From positions 1-31,187 of the IMG/VR virus record IMGVR_UViG_3300042988_001961: a stretch of 31,187 bases of DNA. The stretch is one strand, 5' to 3'. Positions 22,549 to 29,547 of the stretch are shown here, one piece after another; position 1 is the stretch's first letter; every line of letters starts with the position of its first letter. The translations under genes were made by a program, and so were the position numbers. The DNA comes from a virus. The notes beneath the pieces are model-generated. The model had not been told where the DNA came from. It made no database searches and was given only the letters and a program-made list of their open reading frames with translations.

Positions 22549-23982
22549 ATGAAGTTGGTCGATCAGTTCAAAACCTTCCTCAACGGTGAGGTCAACCTCA
22601 ACGACACACGCATTAGCCAGCTTGGAGCCAGTGTCGATGCGGTTCAGAGGGCGATCAAGGCCTCAAGCTGGGGGCCAAAGATTCTCGACTTTGCCAACCA
22701 CGGATCATGGGCTCACGGCACCATCATTAAGCCGCAAACGGACGGAGAGTTCGACGCTGATCTGCTGATGATTGTGAAAGTGGTCGAGGGCTGGGAAGCG
22801 AGGGACTATGTAAATCAGCTTGGGGCCTTCTTTGACGGTCACAGCACCTACAAGGACAAGGTGCACCGGTATTCGTACTGCGTGACCATCGAATACGCTG
22901 GCGAGCGCCGTATCGACATCGCACCGTGCGTCAAAGGCCGACAGGGTACAAATACGTACGAGGTTTGCAACCGGACCACAAACGAGTTCGAGACGACTAA
23001 AGCGCTCGATTACACCAACTGGGTTGTTGGCAGGAACGGCGTAGCGGGCGGCAACGATCTCAAGAAGGTCACGCGACTTCTGAAGTACCTGCGCGATATC
23101 AAGACGAACTTCACCTGCCCGTCCTTCCTGTTCACGACGCTTGTGGGAATGCACATCTACGACTCTGACAAGGGCACTGTGACCTTCGCAGACACGCCAA
23201 CCTGCCTAAAGACAGTGATAGATCGGCTGGATGACTACTTGCAGGCATACCCCACTGTGCCCGTCATTCGAAACCCAGTTCTGCCATCAGACATCCAAAG
23301 CAGCGTCTGGGATAAAACCCAGTACGGTAACTTCCGCGAGAAGATCAACCTTTACCGCACGTGGATCGACGAAGCGTTTGCCGAGGAGGACCACGACGAA
23401 TCCATCGGTAAGTGGCAGCGCGTCTTCGGCGACAGCTTTGCCGCAGGTGAGGCCAAGGAAGCTGCACGGCTCAGCGAGAGTGTGTCTAAGAGCGAGGCGC
23501 TGGTGGTCGCAGGACGGTTTAAGGATCTAGTCCAGCGTGTCATTGAGCGTGGTCGTGCAGCACTTCCAGAGCGCATCACTCGGCTACCCTATATCCGACG
23601 CCCAAAGTGGCGTATCGGGTCGCAGTCGTATCGCGTAAATGTGTCCGCTGAAATCTTGACCGAGAAAAAAGGCACGCGTCTAGGCAGGGTTACTTCTCTG
23701 CAACCGCTGCGGAAAGGCTGCTCAATTCGCGTCACGGGCGCCAATGCTGTTGGTATGCCGTTCGATTCGTCGTTCAAGGTGTTGTGGCGCATTACGAACA
23801 CTGATCAAGCAGCTTACGACGCAAACATGTTGCGTGGCGATTTTTATGCTTGTGACTTCGGCTTCTCGCGTGAAGAGGACCTGGCTTATCGTGGAGTGCA
23901 CTTCGTGGAAGCTTTCTTGATCGGCAAGACCGACAACCGCTTGTACGGAAAGTCGGATCCGTTCTATGTGGTGGTCGAGTGA
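22549..23982 (+). CDS. CD-NTase (SMODS) cyclic-nucleotide synthase with AGS-C sensor domain
   Basis: A 477-residue enzyme. HGSWAHGT (51-58) is the nucleotidyltransferase GS motif; FDADLLMIV gives Asp69 and Asp71, and RRIDIAPCV gives the third acidic residue, Asp123. These bind the metal ions that make a cyclic di- or trinucleotide. The C-terminus (about 385-477) matches the AGS-C sensor fold: KVLWRITNTD, MLRGDFYACDF, YRGVHFVEAFLI and a SDPFYVVVE end. ATG 22549 is preferred over the TTG 15 bases upstream because GAGGAG precedes it. With the S-4TM gene this is a two-gene CBASS, with no cap2/cap3 helper genes. Confidence 0.87.
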   Translation: MKLVDQFKTFLNGEVNLNDTRISQLGASVDAVQRAIKASSWGPKILDFANHGSWAHGTIIKPQTDGEFDADLLMIVKVVEGWEARDYVNQLGAFFDGHSTYKDKVHRYSYCVTIEYAGERRIDIAPCVKGRQGTNTYEVCNRTTNEFETTKALDYTNWVVGRNGVAGGNDLKKVTRLLKYLRDIKTNFTCPSFLFTTLVGMHIYDSDKGTVTFADTPTCLKTVIDRLDDYLQAYPTVPVIRNPVLPSDIQSSVWDKTQYGNFREKINLYRTWIDEAFAEEDHDESIGKWQRVFGDSFAAGEAKEAARLSESVSKSEALVVAGRFKDLVQRVIERGRAALPERITRLPYIRRPKWRIGSQSYRVNVSAEILTEKKGTRLGRVTSLQPLRKGCSIRVTGANAVGMPFDSSFKVLWRITNTDQAAYDANMLRGDFYACDFGFSREEDLAYRGVHFVEAFLIGKTDNRLYGKSDPFYVVVE

Positions 23983-24007
23983 CATAAGCGCCAGATTTTT
24001 CTAATAT

Positions 24008-24055
24008 CCACAAGACGACGGTATTTGGTTCCGATGTTTTGTGGCTTTTCGTTTT
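24008..24055 (+). terminator. Imperfect hairpin ending the CBASS-like cargo
   Basis: CCACAAGACGACGG (24008-24021) pairs with CCGATGTTTTGTGG (24031-24044) with one mismatch and two G-U pairs; CTTTTCGTTTTTCTG follows. Its sequence is related to the perfect hairpin at 29007-29060 after the second cargo. Confidence 0.7.
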
Positions 24056-24077
24056 TCTGAGCAATATCTTTGTCAAA

Positions 24078-24113
24078 CCTTGTCCGAAATATGTGTACAC
24101 ATTTCGGACAAGG
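24078..24113. repeat. Palindrome after the CBASS-like cargo
   Basis: CCTTGTCCGAAAT (24078-24090) and ATTTCGGACAAGG (24101-24113) are perfect 13-base arms; the spacer itself holds GTGTACAC. No T tract follows. A related palindrome stands at the same place after cargo 2 (29091-29124), so it is a shared part of the units rather than a chance stem. Confidence 0.75.
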
Positions 24114-24143
24114 CTGCAGTTCGTTATTGGGCATACAGGCTCA

Positions 24144-24190
24144 AAGACTCACCGTAAAGTTACATAAAGTGCAACCTTCCGGTGAGTCTT
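24144..24190. repeat. Inverted repeat between CBASS end and the next small gene
   Basis: AAGACTCACCG (24144-24154) and CGGTGAGTCTT (24180-24190) are perfect 11-base arms with a 25-base spacer. No T tract follows. It lies in the otherwise empty 322-base gap 23983-24304. Unit 2 has no clear counterpart. Confidence 0.6.
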
Positions 24191-24304
24191 GAAATCCGAA
24201 CGGACTTGATTGGCTTGCTTTGGGTATCCAAGTTCAATTCGTAGCTGCTACGTAAAATTTCCAAACTGGGGATTGCCCAGAGTAATTTGGGGAAGGGGGC
24301 AAAC

Positions 24305-24880
24305 GTGGATGCTCATCTACTTAGTTGGATTGGACTGAATTTAGACGACACCTTAAAAGTGCTTTCTTTAATGGGCACCTTTGTCGCTTGGCTGCTTGCC
24401 AGTCAGAGAAAGCCAAGGCTGGAAGCTTTTTTTATTCATGGATCGTCACATCCGATACCGCAGTCGCAGTTACCAATTCACACCCATTCGCTCGTAGTTC
24501 GAAACTCGGGTTCGTACACAGCAACCGGTGTTCGCATCAGCCATGCCTTTGTGCCGCAGAACACGGACATTCAGGTATATCCCGACAGACCCAAAACGAT
24601 CACGCCCTTTGGTCAGAATGGTTCAGAGATACTTATTGATCGACTGCGTCCACGTGAGTCACTGACACTTTCATACTTGTATCCAGGCCCTACGCTGCTG
24701 ACCCAATTTGGGACGAATGTGAAGTTCGATGATGGATTCGCAAGCTTTTCTGAAATGCAGCACGTACGGGTCATTGCACCTTGGGCGCGTGGACTTGTTG
24801 TTGGTTTGATGTTGGCGGGTTTTTCTCTTGTTTTGTATTTCGGTTTCAAGATTGCTCTGTACATCTTGAGAGCTCTGTGA
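24305..24880 (+). CDS. Membrane protein with two terminal TM segments, unknown
   Basis: A 191-residue protein. A membrane segment lies near residues 20-34 (LSLMGTFVAWLLAS) and another near 162-184 (GLVVGLMLAGFSLVLYFGF). Between them is a beta-rich domain with a pattern like an Ig or DUF11-type fold (LVVRNSGSYTATGVRISHAF). GTG 24305 follows GGGGAAGGGGG by 5 bases and is preferred over TTG 24287. It is the last gene of unit 1, after the cargo end signals, so it may be a separate passenger. No family recognised. Confidence 0.6.
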   Translation: MDAHLLSWIGLNLDDTLKVLSLMGTFVAWLLASQRKPRLEAFFIHGSSHPIPQSQLPIHTHSLVVRNSGSYTATGVRISHAFVPQNTDIQVYPDRPKTITPFGQNGSEILIDRLRPRESLTLSYLYPGPTLLTQFGTNVKFDDGFASFSEMQHVRVIAPWARGLVVGLMLAGFSLVLYFGFKIALYILRAL

Positions 24881-24884
24881 GCAC

Positions 24885-24979
24885 CAAACTGGTGCACCTT
24901 AGCATGCCTCGCATTTACTTGGATTTACGCTGATTTACTAAGTAATCGAAAGAGAAAGTTAGCCCTAAGGACAACTAAA
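24885..24979 (+). repeat. Island-boundary direct repeat, copy B (internal, diverged)
   Basis: It shares ACTGGTGCA, CTCGCATTTACTT and ACTAAGTAATCGAAA (24937-24951) with copies A and C, and ends at the same CACCACCA junction where the second module begins. The T-arm-like part seen in A and C is missing. The core is 42-43 bases before the module start in both A and B. Confidence 0.6.
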
Positions 24980-25048
24980 CACCACCACACAAAATTGGCC
25001 CTACCAAAGGGACAATGAGTAATCAGGGATGACAATGAGTCCCTATGT

Positions 25049-25086
25049 CCCCCAATAATTAACATTATTGGGGGATTTTTATTTTT
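25049..25086 (+). terminator. Strong intrinsic terminator at the left end of module copy 2
   Basis: CCCCCAATAAT (25049-25059) with ATTATTGGGGG (25064-25074), TAAC loop and ATTTTTATTTTT: identical to copy 1 while the surroundings have changed, which suggests selection. Confidence 0.85.
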
Positions 25087-25336
25087 AAAAGTCGTAATTT
25101 TTAGCTAGTTGTTTTTTCAAACTTAATTCGGGCTTCTAACGCCTTCAAGTTCATTTTTAGTCAACTGTGCCTGGCTATTTGTTTTGAACTTTTTACGTTT
25201 TTAAGAAAATCCTTTGAAATCAACGAGTTAGCCTTATGGACGGACCTTAAGGCTAACTTCTCTAATGAGCAACAAATGGCTCTAACGTAGTGCAGTACCT
25301 TGTGGACGTTTTTGACCTATTTCGAGCTAGTTGTTG

Positions 25337-25717
25337 CTATCTGCGAGGTCGAACCAGCGAGTTCTTTTCAAACTCGATGACGTCTTCCAATCGGTACAAA
25401 ACTCTGCCGCCCATCTTTGCGTACGGGATGCCAATTCCATGTGAGCGCCAGTACTGCAAACGAGAGGATGAGCAATGCCATCGTGCCGCCAACATTTGTT
25501 CCGTGAGCAAATCTGGATCGGGCGGTGGTGGCGGTTTGCGTTTTGGCGGATTCACAAGCGCACGAATGGTTGCCTTATCAGGTAGCCACTCTTTGAGTTT
25601 GCTTTCATGCTCCGGATTTCGCAGGATGTGGTCAAGATTCACACGAAACGCAAAGAGCTTGTCTTCTTGAAATTTGACTCGGCGTCGTTCATTTATTTCA
25701 GCTTCGCGTTTGGTCAT
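25337..25717 (-). CDS. Small DNA-binding protein with MerR-type HTH, module copy 2
   Basis: A 126-residue paralogue of the protein at 20515-20895 with 14 substitutions by hand count, most before residue 40 and in the wing region (YAKMGGRVLYR in place of YTKMGSKVLYR). The Pro run and the HTH helices are unchanged. Overlaps its partner as ATGA. Changes in the wing might alter DNA contacts, but both copies look intact. Confidence 0.75.
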   Translation of the reverse strand: MTKREAEINERRRVKFQEDKLFAFRVNLDHILRNPEHESKLKEWLPDKATIRALVNPPKRKPPPPPDPDLLTEQMLAARWHCSSSRLQYWRSHGIGIPYAKMGGRVLYRLEDVIEFEKNSLVRPRR

Positions 25718-26196
25718 TCAACAGCCCTTGAGTTGCGGAATTGAACGGCAGCTTTCATGAGCTCATGAGCGATCGATGTGTTTTCAAATGCATGCGGAAT
25801 CCGTGCACTGCCATCACAAAGTGCGAAAGCCCAATTTCTAACTTCGGCAAAGCTAAAGCGAATGAGATTTTGGAGTTTGGTGTGAGGCACTTTGAGTCCC
25901 TCTCGGATCTTCATGTTTGCGAAGATGTACAGAGGCAAGCCAGTGGCTTGGGCAATCTGTTTGATGGTGAGAAGGTCATCGCCGTAGATTGTGTAGATGT
26001 CACTTGGTCGTGAGGATGTTGAGTCCCGCATCGATTTGTTTTCAAAGACCATGATCTCATCGATGGGGTAGCGGACGCATTTAGAAAATTTGAGGAAGTG
26101 TGGCCCTCGACCATCTGTTCGCCAGCGTTGCAATGTTTTAGGACTTAGGTCCCAGCGCAGGGCTAATTCGACTTCTGTGAAATATGCTTTTTCCAT
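25714..26196 (-). CDS. Two-HTH DNA-binding protein, module copy 2
   Basis: A 160-residue paralogue of 20892-21374 with 11 substitutions by hand count. The first HTH (residues 5-52) is identical in the two copies; the changes gather in the second half, including the second HTH (LLTIKQIAQATGLPLYIF). An unchanged first HTH together with an unchanged inverted repeat before the gene suggests that both copies bind the same site. Divergent from the ATPase gene at 26404, with 207 bases between. Confidence 0.75.
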   Translation of the reverse strand: MEKAYFTEVELALRWDLSPKTLQRWRTDGRGPHFLKFSKCVRYPIDEIMVFENKSMRDSTSSRPSDIYTIYGDDLLTIKQIAQATGLPLYIFANMKIREGLKVPHTKLQNLIRFSFAEVRNWAFALCDGSARIPHAFENTSIAHELMKAAVQFRNSRAVE

Positions 26197-26198
26197 TT

Positions 26199-26226
26199 CG
26201 TAACTCCTTTTGTTAATGGAGTTACG
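26199..26226 (-). promoter_or_regulatory. Inverted repeat covering the ribosome site of the HTH pair, copy 2
   Basis: Same perfect 9-base arms CGTAACTCC and GGAGTTACG as at 21377-21404, with the same spacer. Candidate operator or ribosome-site stem in front of the HTH pair. Confidence 0.65.
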
Positions 26227-26403
26227 GATTCGATACTGTTTTACTTTCTGGATCGAGATGTGTTTTATTTCGAAATCATCAAAACACGTATGGTGTTAAA
26301 GAGTTTTGGATCTAACGGTGATACATTGCTTAAAAAAATAACCTTTCAAAGCTCGCTTGAGCGGCACGGCATAAAGATTACCTATTAAAAATTGGGGGAT
26401 TCA

Positions 26404-28071
26404 ATGGCAGGCAAGATCAAAGTCAAATCGCTGACATTCGGAAAACCACCGTTCCGCAAGCTTGGCAACTTCGATATTCCATTCGCTGAAAGACTGACTC
26501 TTATCGCCGGGCATAACGGTATTGGAAAATCGACAATCTTGGGATTAGTTGCTAATACGTTTGGCATCACAGCAAGCGGACACAAGACTTATTTGGGCGA
26601 TCCGTTCTACGCAAACATTGAGCAAATTATCTACTTAGCATTAGATGAAGTAGTGCAAGCTCAGAAAGACACGGCATCCGCGCCTGTGGTGATTGCCAAT
26701 GTAGATGGTGTCGAGGTCAAGAAGCGATGCTCTATGACTCAGCGCACACAGTGGCAGAGGGCCAGGGTCGTCCCACGGACCATAGACAAAGCAGAAGGCG
26801 ACACTGTCGGACAAGATGCGAAAGTACCGCTGCCGACGATATACCTTGGAATGAAGCGTCTTGCTTCAGCTGGGGAAGCCGAAGAAAAGGATATCAGCAG
26901 CGCCAAGCTGGATATGCACGCGGACGACAGCGCTCTCATGAGAGAGTTCGTCAGCGCCGTGATACTAGGTGCTGCATTGACTAATGACGTGAATCATCAA
27001 TCCATCAAGGGTGCGCGAAAGAAATCGGCTCAACCGGGTTATGAAAAACATGGTCCGTTCGCAGTTTCAATGGGGCAAGACAGTCTCGGCAGCATCGCCA
27101 CTGCATTGGCATCGTTTAGCAAGCTGAAGCGCGAAATGGGTGACGACTATCCAGGCGGATTACTGGTTGTCGATGAAATGGATGTTGGCTTTCATCCACA
27201 TGCCATTGAACGTCTGGTCAAGTCGTTGAAATCTTGCGCGAATCGCCTTGATTTGCAAATCATCGCGACCACACATTCACCAAGGTTGATCGAAGCTGTG
27301 CATCCCGACGGCGATGGGAATGAAAAATCTCCCGACAGCGTGGTCTATTTGCTCGATACGAAACATCCCCGCATTGCCAAAGACCAGTCGCTTCGCGCCA
27401 TCCTCAACGACATGGCCTTGCTTCCGGACGATGACAAGCCAGCCCGGAAGGCTAAGCCTACGTTGGCAATCTACTTTGAAGATGAAGAGGCTATTGATTT
27501 TTGCAGTGGCCTGATTCCGGCGGCTAAGAAAATGGCACTAGCCAAGAAATATAGTGTTCGAATAAATTGGATCCCGCTAGGTGTTGGGGGGTCGAATTTG
27601 CTAGGCTTCCCCTCCAAAGACCCACTTTTTTTAAACCGAGTTTTGGTCGTCGATGCGGATACGTCCATTCCAAATGAAGCTGCAGCACGCGGTAATGCCG
27701 TCAAATTACCCTGCGTGGCAGGCTCTGCCGGGACTGCTAGATCGTCGGAAAATACGGTGAAGAAATTTTTGCGAGATATTTCAGATGCAGGCGATGGAGC
27801 CCTCCACGATGCCTTGTTGAATCTCAACATCACAAATCCGACAAGCGACAGAATTCAGGCTGTCTTTTTTGAGAATGGCGCGGGCAAAAGCACTAAGCGA
27901 GACAGCACAAAAAACTGGTGGACAAAAAACTGGCCTAAATTGAAGAAATGGGGAGTGGTCGAGCGGTGGGCGGAAGTTTACAAAACCGAGGCGACAGAGT
28001 TCGAAGCGGCTTTCGAACTGGCAATATCGCGTACTGTTGATAGGCTTAAAAAGGCCGATGAGGTAAGCTAG
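26404..28071 (+). CDS. OLD-like ATPase with C-terminal TOPRIM-like domain
   Basis: A 555-residue protein. Walker A GHNGIGKST (36-44), signature-like SMGQDSLGS (222-230), Walker B GGLLVVDEMDVGFHP (251-265) and TTHSP (289-293) define an SMC/OLD-type ATPase. The C-terminal part has the outline of a TOPRIM domain: Glu359 (AIYFEDEEA), GVGGSNLLG (393-401) and Asp417/Asp419 (VLVVDADTS). ATG 26404 follows GGGGGA; the TTG at 26392 is less likely. A D12 methyltransferase starts 17 bases after the stop. It has no helicase partner, unlike the pair at 15395. A likely anti-phage nuclease-ATPase paired with a DNA methylase; I know no firmly named system of this make-up. Confidence 0.78.
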   Translation: MAGKIKVKSLTFGKPPFRKLGNFDIPFAERLTLIAGHNGIGKSTILGLVANTFGITASGHKTYLGDPFYANIEQIIYLALDEVVQAQKDTASAPVVIANVDGVEVKKRCSMTQRTQWQRARVVPRTIDKAEGDTVGQDAKVPLPTIYLGMKRLASAGEAEEKDISSAKLDMHADDSALMREFVSAVILGAALTNDVNHQSIKGARKKSAQPGYEKHGPFAVSMGQDSLGSIATALASFSKLKREMGDDYPGGLLVVDEMDVGFHPHAIERLVKSLKSCANRLDLQIIATTHSPRLIEAVHPDGDGNEKSPDSVVYLLDTKHPRIAKDQSLRAILNDMALLPDDDKPARKAKPTLAIYFEDEEAIDFCSGLIPAAKKMALAKKYSVRINWIPLGVGGSNLLGFPSKDPLFLNRVLVVDADTSIPNEAAARGNAVKLPCVAGSAGTARSSENTVKKFLRDISDAGDGALHDALLNLNITNPTSDRIQAVFFENGAGKSTKRDSTKNWWTKNWPKLKKWGVVERWAEVYKTEATEFEAAFELAISRTVDRLKKADEVS

Positions 28072-28088
28072 ACGCTACCCCCGTATTT

Positions 28089-28958
28089 ATGTACTCCAAT
28101 AAGCTCTACACCCCACTGCGCTACCCAGGCGGCAAAGCGCGCTTTTCGCCTTTAATCGCTAATGTGATTGCGGACAATAACCTCACAGGCGGGCATTACC
28201 TTGAGCCGTATGCGGGTGGTGCTGGGGTTGCCTTGACCCTACTGATAGACGGTATTGTTGAGCATGTCCACATCAATGATGCCGATCCGGCAATTGCTGA
28301 TTTCTGGCGTGCTGCCACGCAGCAGTCAGATAAATTGGTGTCCATGGTCGCGTCGGAGCCCATCGACATGGATGCATGGCACCATTGGCGCGGTGTGATG
28401 CTTGGTACTGTTGAGGGATCAGCGCTCGAGCGCGGGTTCGCCACGCTATTTATGAATCGGACTAATCGGTCGGGCATTCTCAAGGGGGGCGTGATCGGCG
28501 GGAAAGCTCAGGTAGGCGACTACAAGATCAATGCAAGGTTCATGCGAGAAGAACTTTGCTTACGCTTGGAGCGGATTGGAACGCACGCAGATGCGATTCA
28601 TGTGTACGAAGAAGACGCTCATGAACTGCTATTGCGGTGCCATCAGTTTTTGCCCGCAAAATCACTTGTGTATTTGGATCCGCCTTACTATGTTAAAGGG
28701 GCGGGGCTCTATCGCAATTTTTACAAGCATGAAGACCACGTCCGAATTGCGAAGCTACTTGGTAGCGATCGCTTTAGACGGCCTTGGGTCGTGTCGTATG
28801 ACAACGCAGACGAAATCAAGGAAATGTACGCGTACGCCACGCCGTATGCGTATGGCTTAAATTACACGGCCCAGAGACGCTATACCGGATCAGAGGTGAT
28901 GTTTTTTAGTAATCGCATCGACGTGCCGTTGCTATCCATGGAGAAAATTGCAGCTTAG
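28089..28958 (+). CDS. D12-class (Dam-like) DNA N6-adenine methyltransferase
   Basis: A 289-residue methylase of the alpha/D12 class. LRYPGGKARF (10-19) is motif X, LEPYAGGAGVAL (38-49) motif I for SAM binding, and LDPPYY (196-201) the catalytic motif IV; MNRTNRSGILKGG (122-134) is also typical. It would methylate adenine in a short site and mark host DNA. It is co-oriented with the OLD-like gene, 17 bases apart, so the two may work like a modification-restriction pair or a methylation-guarded defence. The target site cannot be read from sequence. A perfect 22 bp terminator hairpin follows. Confidence 0.9.
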   Translation: MYSNKLYTPLRYPGGKARFSPLIANVIADNNLTGGHYLEPYAGGAGVALTLLIDGIVEHVHINDADPAIADFWRAATQQSDKLVSMVASEPIDMDAWHHWRGVMLGTVEGSALERGFATLFMNRTNRSGILKGGVIGGKAQVGDYKINARFMREELCLRLERIGTHADAIHVYEEDAHELLLRCHQFLPAKSLVYLDPPYYVKGAGLYRNFYKHEDHVRIAKLLGSDRFRRPWVVSYDNADEIKEMYAYATPYAYGLNYTAQRRYTGSEVMFFSNRIDVPLLSMEKIAA

Positions 28959-29006
28959 AAATTGCAACGAATTAAAAGCGTAGTTCATAACTGCTAGATC
29001 GATCTG

Positions 29007-29060
29007 AAAAGTCACAAAACGTCGGTACATGTTGATAAGTACCGACGTTTTGTGACTTTT
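29007..29060. terminator. Perfect 22 bp hairpin ending cargo 2
   Basis: The arms at 29007-29028 (AAAAGTCACAAAACGTCGG start) and 29039-29060 (ending TTTTGTGACTTTT) pair perfectly around a 10-base loop. T-rich tails on both strands make it a likely two-way terminator between the + strand methylase and the - strand regulator. It is related in sequence to the hairpin at 24008. Confidence 0.88.
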
Positions 29061-29090
29061 TATATTTGTTGGTCAGTTTCTTTGTTATGA

Positions 29091-29124
29091 CTTATCCGAA
29101 ATATGTATGCATATTTCGGATAAG
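29091..29124. repeat. Palindrome after cargo 2
   Basis: CTTATCCGAAATATG (29091-29105) and CATATTTCGGATAAG (29110-29124) are perfect 15-base arms with a 4-base spacer. It shares TCCGAAATATG with the palindrome at 24078 and has the same position, 31-34 bases after the cargo hairpin. Confidence 0.75.
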
Positions 29125-29162
29125 GTTGCTCCGCACTCGTTACTACCTTAATTTCCTAATAC

Positions 29163-29486
29163 TTAGAGTGTGCAACTTTGCTTAATGATCTGATCTTCTG
29201 AGACCCCAAAGTCAGGCCGCTTGGTTGGTTTTCGATTGCTTAACTTGTGTGGCTGCACTTTTTCTGTTGGTTCAGATAGGCCGGCAAGGTCAAGGCTGAG
29301 TCCTAAGCCCGTAATGAGTCTGACCATCTTGCCAAGGCTGCAGTTTTCGGGATTAGCTTCTGCATCTCTGATGAAAGAAGCGCTTACATCACACACAGAT
29401 GCGGCTTCTTCCCGAGAAAGCTTTTGACGCTTGCGTTCGGCTTTTAAGGCTTTTGCCAACTCAGTGAGTAGGGGTGTCTCAATCTT
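29163..29486 (-). CDS. XRE/HipB-like HTH regulator
   Basis: A 107-residue protein; the HTH (about 17-65) reads LKAERKRQKLSREEAASVCD, then SASFIRDAEANPENCSLGKM and VRLITGLGLSLDLAG, very like HipB-type antitoxin regulators. A basic tail follows (HKLSNRKPTKRPDFG). ATG 29486 is preferred over the TTG at 29519 because AAAGG lies 6 bases before it. No hipA gene follows to the left; the nearest same-strand gene is fic upstream, 61 bases away. It may control fic or be an orphan left from a toxin-antitoxin pair. Confidence 0.78.
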   Translation of the reverse strand, partial: KIETPLLTELAKALKAERKRQKLSREEAASVCDVSASFIRDAEANPENCSLGKMVRLITGLGLSLDLAGLSEPTEKVQPHKLSNRKPTKRPDFGVSEDQIIKQSCTL

Positions 29487-29492
29487 CATTTT

Positions 29493-29508
29493 TGACCTTT
29501 GGGGGTCA
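29493..29508. promoter_or_regulatory. Candidate operator over the ribosome site of the XRE gene
   Basis: TGACC (29493-29497) and GGTCA (29504-29508) form a 5-base inverted repeat with 6-base spacing, overlapping the ribosome site 7 bases before ATG 29486. XRE dimers usually bind such sites, so self-repression is likely. Confidence 0.45.
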
Positions 29509-29547
29509 TATTCAAGCAAAAATTACCTTTTACTGAATAATTTGTTC

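Larger units (their letters stand above)
24980..26236. repeat. 1257 bp module, copy 2
   Basis: Second copy of 20158-21414, same length and order: terminator, structured stretch and HTH pair. Differences are scattered substitutions over genes and non-coding parts alike, so the copies separated some time ago and are not a recent or assembly duplication. Beyond 26236 the sequences are unrelated. Confidence 0.9.

Noticed and set aside
23722-24100. Antisense open frames across the end of the CD-NTase gene and the gap behind it
   Set aside because: They run through the cargo hairpin and palindrome, lack ribosome sites and oppose a conserved domain.
24078-24150. Integron attC site (palindrome followed by CGTTATTGGGC), with a like place at 29091-29150
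   Set aside because: No GTTRRRY/RYYYAAC pair at the ends and no integrase, so a cassette-integron reading is not supported.
26392-28958. A standard type II restriction-modification pair
   Set aside because: The partner of the methylase has ATPase and TOPRIM motifs rather than a PD-(D/E)xK or HNH endonuclease.
29163-29486. HipBA toxin-antitoxin system
   Set aside because: No HipA kinase gene lies next to the HipB-like gene on either side.
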